5,552 nt of DNA from Alistipes sp. (GCA_017391665.1 JAFOXS010000063.1:1-5552), one strand, 5' to 3'; counted from the first letter of the stretch, positions 1 to 5,552 are shown. Made by a program: numbers and translations. Notes: a model not told the origin generated them from the letters alone.

Positions 1-65
1 AACACCTTTACAGATGCTTCAGACAGCATTTCAAGAATCTCACATACATCAAAACAAGTTACCAT
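1..65 (-). CDS. Probable 5' end of an unidentified gene, running off the left edge
   Basis: An ATG at 65-63 opens a minus-strand frame that stays open for all 21 codons to the window edge. It begins MVTCFDVCEILEML and looks like the start of a small amphipathic helix. The AT-rich leader, a -7-like box and a dyad just upstream suit a gene start. I do not recognise the protein and 21 residues are too few to assign a family. The opposite strand is also open from base 1 to a TAA at 109 (ending KIYKLFE), so the 3' end of a plus-strand gene is an alternative. I favour the minus strand because its peptide looks more protein-like and its start sits next to promoter-like sequence. That is inference. 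Confidence 0.35.
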   Translation of the reverse strand, partial: MVTCFDVCEILEMLSEASVKV

Positions 66-71
66 AAAATT

Positions 72-93
72 CCGATTTATCGGTGTAAAGATA
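72..93 (-). promoter_or_regulatory. Possible -7 element and operator-like dyad upstream of the left-edge gene
   Basis: On the minus strand TATCTTTA (93-86) matches the Bacteroidota -7 consensus TAnnTTTG except for the last base. No clear TTTG lies at the expected -33 distance. Between this box and the ATG at 65 is a dyad at 72-83, CCGAT-TT-ATCGG on the plus strand, with five perfect base pairs around a two-base centre. It ends 6 bp before the start codon. It could be a repressor operator or a small leader structure. A short dyad in AT-rich DNA can also occur by chance. Confidence 0.25.
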
Positions 94-147
94 TATAAAT
101 TATTTGAATAATATAGTGGCAATACATAGTAAATACTTTTTTTTCCA

Positions 148-270
148 TTATTTGTCGATTTTTTCAATCCACGGCATATTATTGGGGTCGGGAACAATCT
201 CCCTCAACTCCCAAATGCGCCCCAAGTCACGCAGGTACTTGTTCGAGAATAGAATATCATAGGGTACTAA
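148..270 (-). pseudogene. Orphan C-terminal fragment of an unidentified protein
   Basis: Read on the minus strand towards the TAA at 150-148, this frame gives a very protein-like C-terminus: PYDILFSNKYLRDLG, then RIWELREIVPDPNNMPW, then IEKIDK and stop. The mix of aromatic, charged and proline residues is unlike random intergenic translation. Upstream the frame stays open only to a TGA at 336-334. Its only ATG (codon at 177-175) is ten codons before the stop, so no intact gene is possible here. The upstream codons pass through the hairpin and T-run at 271-300 and give a lysine-rich, low-quality peptide, so the coding signal fades near 270. The simplest reading is the tail of a gene whose front was lost by deletion or replaced by the palindromic element at 302-532. 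I cannot name the family. Confidence 0.42.
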
Positions 271-300
271 GAGAAGTTCGAGAGGACTTCTCTTTTTTTT
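271..300 (+). terminator. Rho-independent terminator, plus strand, with no visible plus-strand gene
   Basis: GAGAAGTTC (271-279) pairs with GGACTTCTC (284-292) over nine base pairs, including one G.U wobble, closed by a GAGA tetraloop (280-283). Eight T residues follow at once (293-300). This is a textbook intrinsic terminator for rightward transcripts. On the minus strand the wobble becomes an A-C mismatch and no T-run follows, so the direction is clear. No rightward gene is visible upstream of it. It may end an unseen small RNA, a transcript entering from the left edge, or be left over from a rearrangement. Confidence 0.75.
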
Positions 301-301
301 G

Positions 302-532
302 TCTCTATGCGGTTCGGATGCGTGTGGGGTCGTTCAGTCGGTGGCGGTGTGGCATAGAACTCTTGGGTCGGCGATTATTGCTATCGCAATCTCTTGTCTT
401 TGTCTGATGATTGTCTTTGAAAATTAATTTTCAGCCATCATCCGTCAAAGACAAATAATCTACGATTGTAATCGCCTCCCTTCGCTCTGCTCAAACCTGC
501 TGCGACCGTTCGACACGGCTACATGATAGAGA
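302..532. repeat. Long imperfect palindrome, MITE-like or dispersed intergenic repeat
   Basis: The core at 370-476 is an interrupted inverted repeat. GGCGATTA (370-377) pairs with TAATCGCC (469-476); TTGTCTTTG (394-402) with CAAAGACAA (446-454); GATGAT (406-411) with ATCATC (437-442). The centre is a perfect 16-bp palindrome, TGAAAATTAATTTTCA (418-433). Symmetry may reach an outer pair, TCTCTAT (302-308) and ATAGAGA (526-532), with weak pairing between. No usable open frame lies inside, so it is not an autonomous element. Its size and symmetry fit a miniature inverted-repeat element, a REP-like repeat or a structured RNA. No clear target-site duplication is seen. Calling it mobile is inference; the inverted repeat itself is plain in the sequence. 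The stretch 480-565 shows nothing else I can name. Confidence 0.5.
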
Positions 533-565
533 ATATGTCACTTTAAAAAATCATTTATAATCTGT

Positions 566-600
566 ATAAAACACAAGGCTGCGCGAATTCTCGCGCAGCC
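566..600 (-). terminator. Terminator of the outer-membrane beta-barrel gene
   Basis: A perfect 10-bp GC-rich stem, GGCTGCGCGA (577-586) with TCGCGCAGCC (591-600), encloses a four-base loop. On the minus strand it is followed by TTGTGTTTTAT, an interrupted but T-rich tract. It begins 36 bases after the stop codon at 637, with an AT-rich 3' untranslated stretch between. The plus-strand side has no T-run, so it serves the leftward transcript and isolates it from the region to the left. Confidence 0.78.
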
Positions 601-636
601 TCATCGCAATTAATATTTATTTATCACAGAGGGGGC

Positions 637-3600
637 TTATCTGAAACCACCGCCACCGAAGCCACCGGGGCGACCGCCACCCATCGGAGGACCGCCTGCG
701 GGACGACCACCCTGGCCGGGCATTCCGGGCATTCCGCGACGACCGCCCTGCATCTGGTAGTCGTTGATGTTCTGCGAGCCCTTCTTGCCGAATGCACGCA
801 GGTTGTAGGTGAACTGCACGGTGAAGTAGCGACCGATGACGCTATTCCATGTGTTCTGCGTGAAACCTGAGCCTGTAGAACGTGAGAATGCAGTATTCTG
901 GTTGAAGATGTCGTTCACACCGACCAAGATCTCACCCAGCTGGTTCTTGAATACCTTCTTACCGATGTAGGCATTAACCAGAGCGTATGAGTCGTTATAG
1001 TCGTTGGTGTAGCCGATGTTCTGCACATAGCTTGCCGATGCGGTGAAGGTGAAGCCCTTCCAGAATACAGCCTTCAGGTTGGCCGATGCCGAGTGGCTGA
1101 AGTACTCGTTCTTGTTGCCACGACTTGCCAGCGAGTTGTCCGCCAGATTGTAGTTACCGTTCCAACCGATGGTGAAGTCGACATTCTCCGAGATGTTACT
1201 ACCCAGTGTTACGCCTCCGTTGTAGCCCATATTGCTGGCGATGTTGCGTACGCTATTTACCAGTGAGGGGGTCTCCGAGTAGTTAACACCCAACATGATG
1301 TTCATGTTCGACTTGAGGAAGTTGATGGGGAAGCCGTAGTGCAACATACCCGTAATCATCTTCTGACCGCCTACATTCTCATATGTTGAGAACTGTGTGG
1401 GCTTGTAACCTTCGGTAGCGGCTGCACCATATATCTCCTGCAGCTTCTGCTGAGCATTGGCGCCCGTATAGAGGCTCTGGCCGATGTAGTTGTTCGATGT
1501 GTTGAACATACCCATGAGCATCAGGGTACGACCCTTCTCCAGGTTGGTAAAGTTGTAGTTCAACATAACCATATGTGAGTATGCAGGATCGAGGTTCTCG
1601 TTACCCGTTGACATGTACTGCATATCCGAGATGTCGAGAATGCTGTTCAACTGCTGAATACCGGGGTTATTGGTATTGGCACGAGCCATGAAGTTAATCG
1701 AGTGCTGCTGGTTGAGGTAGAACATACCGCGCACGAAGTAGGTAAAGTCGTTGTAAGAACGCTTGATGCTCTGCTCCTGCGATGAGCGGATGTAACCATC
1801 GAGAATCGAGTGCTGGTAGTTCAGCTCCACCACAAAACTATTGCGGTTCTTGCTCCAGTTGAAGCTCGGGCCAACCGCATGTGTCATATAGTCGCTCGTA
1901 AAGATGTTTGACAAACGAGGATCCCACTCTCCGTTGGTGTATGAAGCATCGTTTCCGAAGTTGTAGGTATCGCGGTTGCTGTCATCCTTGCTCAACTCAA
2001 ACTCATACTCGAGCGAGAACTGTGAACTCTTTGAGATAGGCTCGGTGTACTCCACCTCGGCTCCTACACCCAATTCGTTCGATGCCGAGAGATTCTCCAA
2101 GTAGCGCAGGTAGGGATTATATGTTCCGTCACCATTGTCAATCGTGCGCTCGGTAGAGAAGCTGCGCGAGTCGTTGTCGTTATCACGGTAACTTACGTCG
2201 CCATTGATCGAGAGCATGCGGCCCTTGTCGTTCAGGCGCAGGTTGTACTGCAGCGACTGTGAGAAGTTGTAACCCTTGTTCTCGCCATTGCTACCGCTCA
2301 TGATGATGTTATAGAAGTCCAAACCATCCTGATAACCATTCGTCTCGCTGAAGGGGGTGTAGCCCTGGAAACTGAAGTTAGTACGGGTCATGATTGACTG
2401 GTTGTCGGCAATACGCCAGTCGAAACGTGCATTGAATCGGTGGTTGTAGTTCTTGTTGTCAGAGAATGCCGACTGCTCCTTCGTACCCATGTTCTCCAGC
2501 GGAGCCTCATACCATGTAGTCTGCTCGTTGAGGTTCTTCGAGCGTGTACGGTTGTAGAAGTAGCTGGCCTGCAACTTGATCTTGTTGTTCTTCCAGTTGT
2601 TTGAGTAGTTCAAACCAAGTGAACCCACGTTGGCGATACCGCCCTGACGTCCCATCATGAAGCCGCCGCCACGGCCGCCGCCACGGCCACCCATACCACC
2701 ACCTGCTACGCCCAGGATATCCTGGAATGAGAAGTTCTGCTGGTTGATATTATTCAACAGACCTGTTACGGTGGTGCGGCTCTCGCCGTTGAAGATATTC
2801 ACGTTACCACCAATCATATACTTGTTGTGGTCGGTCACGCGGTCAGTCTCGGGCTGGTAGCCATAGCCACCATACACCTTACCGAATACGCCCTGACGCA
2901 TACCTGCGCGGGTGATAAGGTTCAACGCCTTGTAGCTGTCGCCATCGTCACGACCCGAGAACTCGGCCTGGTCGCTGAGCTTGTTGAATACCTCGATAGA
3001 CTGGATGCTCTGTGCGGGCAGGGTGCTGATAGCTGTAGCCACGTCGTCACCGAAGAACTCCTTGCCATCGACAAAGATCTTCTGGATAGCCTCACCCTGA
3101 GCCGTTACCTGACCACCTGATACCTGAATACCCGGCATCTTCTTCAAAAGGCCCTCTACGTCGGCATCCGATGCCACCTTGTAGGCGTCGGCATTATAAG
3201 AGATTGTATCTCCCGACTGCGAAGCACGGATAGCCTGCACGGTCTTAACGACAGTCTCGATGCGGGTGTTACCCTCTTCCAGGGCGATGTCGCCCAACTT
3301 GGTGTTGGCGCTCTTCACCTCGATATCCATCTCCTTGTCGGCATAACCGATATAGGTAATCTTTACCTTATACTTACCATATGCTACACCTGAAATAGTA
3401 ATGTCGCCTACACCACCCGAGGTGTAGTACTTCTTCTTGCTCTCGTTGTCAGCATCGTCAGCGGGAGCCAACTCAAACACCGCACCGATAACGGCAGAGT
3501 TGTTGGCAGCATCGATGATCTTTGCTGTGATCTTAGAGTTCTGGGCCGCAGCCGAGAAGCAGACCATAAGAGCCATTGTTAATAAAAAAAGTCGTTTCAT
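637..3600 (-). CDS. Outer-membrane beta-barrel protein with carboxypeptidase-regulatory-like and plug domains (TonB-receptor-like)
   Basis: This 987-residue protein is a predicted outer-membrane receptor or transporter of the OMP_b-brl_3 type found in Bacteroidota; its substrate is unknown. Residues 1-19 are a signal peptide with an AAA|Q cleavage site and no lipobox. About 23-108 form a carboxypeptidase-regulatory-like beta-sandwich. About 131-232 form the plug (VEGLLKKMPGIQV at 148-160, IFVDGKEFFGDD at 175-186, LPAQSIQSIEVF at 194-205). The rest to about 937 is a barrel rich in alternating, aromatic strands, with the family signature NNPGIQQL (644-651) and STGNENLDP (664-672). The final strand ends in LRAF (934-937), the usual barrel-assembly signal. 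Two Gly-rich stretches stand out: a loop at 297-321, and a 36-residue tail at 952-987 (18 Gly, 6 Pro, 5 Arg, 3 Met) beyond the last strand. No TonB box is obvious and no SusD-like lipoprotein gene is adjacent, so it does not look like a SusCD pair. The ATG is fixed by the signal peptide. It has its own promoter and terminator. Confidence 0.96.
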   Translation of the reverse strand: MKRLFLLTMALMVCFSAAAQNSKITAKIIDAANNSAVIGAVFELAPADDADNESKKKYYTSGGVGDITISGVAYGKYKVKITYIGYADKEMDIEVKSANTKLGDIALEEGNTRIETVVKTVQAIRASQSGDTISYNADAYKVASDADVEGLLKKMPGIQVSGGQVTAQGEAIQKIFVDGKEFFGDDVATAISTLPAQSIQSIEVFNKLSDQAEFSGRDDGDSYKALNLITRAGMRQGVFGKVYGGYGYQPETDRVTDHNKYMIGGNVNIFNGESRTTVTGLLNNINQQNFSFQDILGVAGGGMGGRGGGRGGGFMMGRQGGIANVGSLGLNYSNNWKNNKIKLQASYFYNRTRSKNLNEQTTWYEAPLENMGTKEQSAFSDNKNYNHRFNARFDWRIADNQSIMTRTNFSFQGYTPFSETNGYQDGLDFYNIIMSGSNGENKGYNFSQSLQYNLRLNDKGRMLSINGDVSYRDNDNDSRSFSTERTIDNGDGTYNPYLRYLENLSASNELGVGAEVEYTEPISKSSQFSLEYEFELSKDDSNRDTYNFGNDASYTNGEWDPRLSNIFTSDYMTHAVGPSFNWSKNRNSFVVELNYQHSILDGYIRSSQEQSIKRSYNDFTYFVRGMFYLNQQHSINFMARANTNNPGIQQLNSILDISDMQYMSTGNENLDPAYSHMVMLNYNFTNLEKGRTLMLMGMFNTSNNYIGQSLYTGANAQQKLQEIYGAAATEGYKPTQFSTYENVGGQKMITGMLHYGFPINFLKSNMNIMLGVNYSETPSLVNSVRNIASNMGYNGGVTLGSNISENVDFTIGWNGNYNLADNSLASRGNKNEYFSHSASANLKAVFWKGFTFTASASYVQNIGYTNDYNDSYALVNAYIGKKVFKNQLGEILVGVNDIFNQNTAFSRSTGSGFTQNTWNSVIGRYFTVQFTYNLRAFGKKGSQNINDYQMQGGRRGMPGMPGQGGRPAGGPPMGGGRPGGFGGGGFR
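716..733. repeat. Two tandem 9-bp units coding for a repeated Met-Pro-Gly
   Basis: CCGGGCATT occurs twice in perfect tandem (716-724 and 725-733). On the minus strand it encodes the GMPGMPG part of the C-terminal tail of the outer-membrane protein. The unit is a multiple of three, so slippage would change tail length without a frameshift. Confidence 0.6.
2662..2685. repeat. Two tandem 12-bp units coding for Gly-Gly-Gly-Arg
   Basis: GCCGCCGCCACG occurs twice in perfect tandem (2662-2673 and 2674-2685) and encodes the repeated GGGR of the Gly-rich loop (residues 297-321) of the outer-membrane protein. Copy-number change would lengthen or shorten the loop by four residues without breaking the frame. 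Confidence 0.65.
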
Positions 3601-3635
3601 AATTATCTGTTTATTTATTTTATTTCCTCTGATAA

Positions 3636-3665
3636 CAAATTTACAACCTTTTGCCTAATAAAAAT
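3636..3665 (-). promoter_or_regulatory. Predicted promoter of the outer-membrane gene (Bacteroidota type)
   Basis: On the minus strand TAAATTTG (3643-3636) is a perfect match to the Bacteroidota -7 element TAnnTTTG. Seventeen bases upstream lies TTTT (3664-3661, in GATTTT), an imperfect -33 TTTG. Transcription would start near 3629, leaving a leader of about 29 bases before the ATG at 3600. The leader is A/T-rich. A GAGGAAA at 3629-3623 looks like a Shine-Dalgarno but lies more than 20 bases from the ATG, too far to act as one, as is common in this phylum. Confidence 0.55.
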
Positions 3666-3674
3666 CACTCCCAT

Positions 3675-3733
3675 CGGTTAAACCGCCCTCTTGGCGGGTG
3701 AATCGCCCATTTCCGCGGGTGAAGTGACTGCTG
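3675..3733. repeat. Degenerate ~20-21-bp tandem repeat upstream of the outer-membrane promoter
   Basis: GCGGGTGAA occurs at 3694-3702 and 3715-3723, exactly 21 bp apart, about two helical turns. A diverged copy begins at 3675: the 18 bases from 3675 match those from 3695 at 13 positions. A weaker GGTTGAA lies at 3737-3743. The first copy contains an 11-bp dyad, CGGTT-A-AACCG (3675-3685), and CCGCC/GGCGG (3683-3687 and 3693-3697) can form a small hairpin. The block lies about 45-105 bases upstream of the predicted transcription start, a usual place for activator sites. The regulatory role is inference. Confidence 0.4.
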
Positions 3734-3782
3734 TAAGGTTGAAATTACTCTGTTGGGTAAGAGAAAATAACCAAGAACAGGC

Positions 3783-3824
3783 CTCCCCGAGAAGCGCAAA
3801 ACGTGATTTTGCTCTTTCGAGGAG
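3783..3824. other. Imperfect 42-base hairpin between frdB and the outer-membrane gene
   Basis: Bases 3783-3801 pair with 3807-3824 around the five-base loop CGTGA. The paired blocks are CTCC/GGAG, CGA/TCG, AAG/CTT and GCAAAA/TTTTGC, 16 pairs in all, broken by two mismatches and one bulged base. On the minus strand one mismatch becomes a G.U wobble, so a leftward transcript folds slightly better. No T-run follows on either side, so it is not a standard terminator. It lies just past the T-tract of the frdB terminator and may be a backup RNA 3' structure, a protein-binding dyad or a decayed repeat. Confidence 0.4.
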
Positions 3825-3840
3825 ATGTGTGTCCCTGCGA

Positions 3841-3870
3841 ATAAAAACGCACCCCCTTTTGGGAGGTGCG
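3841..3870 (-). terminator. Rho-independent terminator of the frd operon
   Basis: Read on the minus strand, CGCACCTCC (3870-3862) pairs with GGGGGTGCG (3856-3848) over nine pairs, including one G.U wobble, with a five-base loop, followed by TTTTTAT (3847-3841). The wobble is a C-A mismatch on the plus strand, so it acts leftward. The stem begins 25 bases after the frdB stop codon, making frdB the last gene of its operon and leaving the outer-membrane gene to its own promoter. Confidence 0.9.
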
Positions 3871-3895
3871 CTTTCGCTATATACTTATATAGGTA

Positions 3896-4639
3896 TTAGT
3901 CCTGCAACTTAGCAGCCAGGAACTCGCGGTTCAGGCGTGCGATGTGTGCGATAGAGATCTGCTTGGGGCACTGTGCCTGGCAAGCACCGGTGTTGGTACA
4001 GTTACCGAAGCCCAGCTCGTCCATCTTGGCAACCATTGCCTTTGCACGGCGAGCACCCTCAACACGACCCTGAGGCAACTTTGCAAGTGAAGATACGCGA
4101 GCAGCTACGAACAACATAGCTGAACCGTTCTTACAAGTTGCTGCGCAAGCACCACAACCTACGCAAGATGCAGCGTCCATTGACTCGTCAGCATCTGCCT
4201 TGGGAATAGGTATTGCGTTACCGTCGGGTACAGAGTTTGTGCGTACTGATACGAAACCACCAGCCTGAAGAATCTCGTCATAAGCACCACGGTTTACAAC
4301 GAGGTCCTTGATAACGGGGAACGCAGCCGAGCGCCAGGGCTCGATAGTGATGGTAGAACCATCCTTGAACTTACGCATATACATCTGGCAAGTAGTAACA
4401 GCCTGTGAAGGACCGTGTGCGTGGCCGTTGATGTGCAGTGAACACATACCGCAGATACCCTCGCGGCAGTCGTGGTCGAAAGCAACAGGCTCCTGACCTG
4501 CGTGAACAAGGTCGTTGTTCAAAATGTCGAGCATCTCGAGGAACGAGGTGTCGGCAGAGATGTTCTTAACCTCATAGGTCTCGAAAGCACCCTTTGACTT
4601 AGCGTCTTTTTGACGCCATATCTTTAATTTGAAATTCAT
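3896..4639 (-). CDS. frdB: Fumarate reductase/succinate dehydrogenase iron-sulfur subunit
   Basis: This complete 247-residue subunit carries electrons between the membrane cytochrome b (menaquinol side) and the FAD of FrdA, for fumarate reduction or succinate oxidation on the cytoplasmic face of the inner membrane. All eleven cluster cysteines are present. The [2Fe-2S] ligands are C58, C63, C66 and C84, in the N-terminal plant-ferredoxin-like domain ([10 protein letters not shown]). The C-terminal domain has C159, C162, C165 and C224 for [4Fe-4S], and C169, C214 and C220 for [3Fe-4S]; that grouping follows the family pattern. C66 and C84 are 17 residues apart, against 11 in E. coli FrdB and SdhB, which fits the non-classical group of Bacteroidota and Actinobacteria. 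The ATG starts at the expected [10 protein letters not shown]. The 32-bp gap after frdA is AT-rich with no clear Shine-Dalgarno, so the pair is probably co-transcribed. sdhB would be an equally valid name, since direction cannot be read from sequence. Confidence 0.97.
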   Translation of the reverse strand: MNFKLKIWRQKDAKSKGAFETYEVKNISADTSFLEMLDILNNDLVHAGQEPVAFDHDCREGICGMCSLHINGHAHGPSQAVTTCQMYMRKFKDGSTITIEPWRSAAFPVIKDLVVNRGAYDEILQAGGFVSVRTNSVPDGNAIPIPKADADESMDAASCVGCGACAATCKNGSAMLFVAARVSSLAKLPQGRVEGARRAKAMVAKMDELGFGNCTNTGACQAQCPKQISIAHIARLNREFLAAKLQD

Positions 4640-4671
4640 GTCTAATTAATATTAAAGTTCAACGTCAAAAA

Positions 4672-5552
4672 TTAGTCTTTGTAGTTACGCTGTGCGCGGT
4701 GAGTAAACTCATAGTCCAGAGGCTCCTTGGTGAGCTCGGGCTCTACGTCCATACCCTTATACTCCCAAACGGCAGCATAAGCGAACTTATCGTCGTGACG
4801 CATTGCCTCACCCTCCTCGGTCTGGTGCTCTGAGCGGAAGTGACCACCGCAAGACTCCTCACGGTTCAAGGCGTCGCGCGCCATCAACTCACCCAACTCG
4901 AGGTAATCAACCAGGCGCAAAGCCTTCTCCAACTCTACGTTGAACGAATCCTCAGTTCCTACCAGCTTAAGATCTGCCCAGAACTCCTTGCGAAGAGCCT
5001 GAATCTCCTTGATAGCAGTCTCCAGTGACTCCTTGGTACGAGCCATACCTACGTTCTCCCACATGATGTTACCCAAACGCTTGTGGAGATCGTCTACAGA
5101 CTGATTACCCTTGATAGCGAACAACTTCGCGATCTTGTCCTTAACGGCCTTCTCAGCCTCGTCGAATGCAGGTGTTGAGGTAGATACCTTAGGAGCCTGA
5201 ATCTTCTTTGCGAGGTAGTCACCGATAGTGTAGGGAAGTACGAAGTAACCGTCAGCCAGACCCTGCATAAGAGCCGAAGCACCCAGACGGTTAGCACCGT
5301 GATCAGAGAAGTTAGCCTCACCGATAGCGTACAAGCCGGGGATTGTAGTCATCAAGTTGTAGTCAACCCAGATACCACCCATTGTGTAGTGAACGGCGGG
5401 ATAAATCATCATCGGAGTTTCGTAGGGGCTTTCGTCAGTGATTTCTTCGTACATGTCGAAGAGGTTACCATAGCGTTGTGCCACTACATCCTTACCCAAA
5501 CGTTCGATAGCATATTTGAAGTCGAGGAATACGGCCAAACCTGTATTGTTTA
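4672..5552 (-). CDS. frdA: Fumarate reductase/succinate dehydrogenase flavoprotein subunit, C-terminal part (5' end outside window)
   Basis: This is the catalytic flavoprotein that interconverts fumarate and succinate. Only the last 292 codons are present; the frame stays open to the right edge and the first complete codons read NNTGLAVFLDF. The TTG at 5538-5536 is an internal Leu codon, not a start. Homologues have about 600-660 residues, so roughly half is missing, including the N-terminal FAD-binding fold. Visible motifs, numbered from the first complete codon, are HYTMGG at 54-59, whose His binds dicarboxylate in FrdA/SdhA (codon 5391-5389); GLYAIGEAN at 72-80; and GANRLGASAL at 85-94, with the substrate-binding Arg at 88 (codon 5289-5287). 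A helical domain (about 125-230) and the C-terminal domain with ESCGGHFRSEH (232-242) follow, ending in RAQRNYKD. frdB follows after 32 bp; frdC is expected upstream beyond the edge. Nothing visible suggests damage. Confidence 0.97.
   Translation of the reverse strand, partial: NNTGLAVFLDFKYAIERLGKDVVAQRYGNLFDMYEEITDESPYETPMMIYPAVHYTMGGIWVDYNLMTTIPGLYAIGEANFSDHGANRLGASALMQGLADGYFVLPYTIGDYLAKKIQAPKVSTSTPAFDEAEKAVKDKIAKLFAIKGNQSVDDLHKRLGNIMWENVGMARTKESLETAIKEIQALRKEFWADLKLVGTEDSFNVELEKALRLVDYLELGELMARDALNREESCGGHFRSEHQTEEGEAMRHDDKFAYAAVWEYKGMDVEPELTKEPLDYEFTHRAQRNYKD

Noticed and set aside
370..476. CRISPR array or tRNA-like element in the left intergenic region
   Set aside because: The structure is one inverted repeat, not regularly spaced direct repeats with spacers, and no cloverleaf with T-arm and anticodon motifs can be drawn.
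2657..3120. Plus-strand open frames opposite the start of the outer-membrane gene (2657-2860 and 2827-3120)
   Set aside because: They are antisense to the plug and early barrel coding region; the Pro-rich peptide at 2657 is only the reverse reading of the Gly-rich loop. No promoter or family resemblance.
637..3600. Outer-membrane protein as a SusC-type polysaccharide importer
   Set aside because: No SusD-like lipoprotein gene is adjacent, no glycan enzymes are nearby, and the barrel signature fits the OMP_b-brl_3 type rather than SusC/RagA.
3437..3658. 73-codon plus-strand frame crossing the start of the outer-membrane gene
   Set aside because: Mostly antisense to the signal peptide and regulatory-like domain, and it runs through the promoter region of the real gene.
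3691..3912. 73-codon plus-strand frame between the outer-membrane gene and frdB
   Set aside because: It needs a TTG start, runs through the 3783-3824 hairpin and the frd terminator and ends inside frdB antisense. The peptide resembles no protein I know; its AGE repeats come from the 21-bp DNA repeat.
4294..4509. Frames on both strands inside frdB (4294-4509 minus, 4308-4496 plus)
   Set aside because: They overlap the clearly coding ferredoxin domain in other frames and have no independent start signals.
4840..5321. Frames inside frdA (4840-5028 plus, 5094-5321 minus)
   Set aside because: Out-of-frame shadows of a conserved flavoprotein with all its motifs intact.
5536..5538. TTG at 5538-5536 as the start of frdA
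   Set aside because: The frame continues upstream to the window edge with conserved flavoprotein sequence (NNTG before the Leu), so this is an internal codon of a truncated gene.

Overview
The window reads as chromosomal DNA from an anaerobic Bacteroidota, most likely order Bacteroidales. Three things point there: a fumarate reductase/succinate dehydrogenase FrdA-FrdB pair of the Bacteroidota type; a 987-residue outer-membrane protein with a carboxypeptidase-regulatory-like domain, a plug and a beta-barrel, a layout typical of this phylum; and start codons preceded by AT-rich leaders without a close Shine-Dalgarno, one under a TAnnTTTG -7 promoter element. An Alistipes-like genus is a guess only.

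All confident genes are on the minus strand, so transcription runs from high to low coordinates. From the right edge inward: the C-terminal 292 codons of frdA (flavoprotein, cut by the window edge), a 32-bp gap, then complete frdB (iron-sulfur subunit), which ends at a strong rho-independent terminator at 3841-3870. In this phylum the membrane cytochrome b gene (frdC) normally precedes frdA, so it should lie beyond the right edge. Together they make the menaquinol:fumarate reductase/succinate dehydrogenase of the inner membrane.

The 256-base interval between the frdB stop and the outer-membrane gene (3640-3895) holds the frdB terminator, a second imperfect hairpin (3783-3824), a degenerate ~20-21-bp repeat (3675-3733), and a probable promoter. 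The outer-membrane gene (637-3600) follows as its own transcription unit and ends at a GC-rich hairpin terminator at 566-600.

The leftmost ~565 bases contain no complete gene. They hold a likely gene start running off the left edge on the minus strand, with a small dyad in its leader; the apparent C-terminal end of a minus-strand protein with no N-terminal part (148-270); a well-formed plus-strand terminator with no obvious plus-strand gene (271-300); and a long imperfect palindrome (core 370-476, possibly 302-532) resembling a MITE or dispersed intergenic repeat. This stretch looks like gene decay or rearrangement and is the least explained part of the window. I see no convincing evidence for a wholly new multi-gene system.
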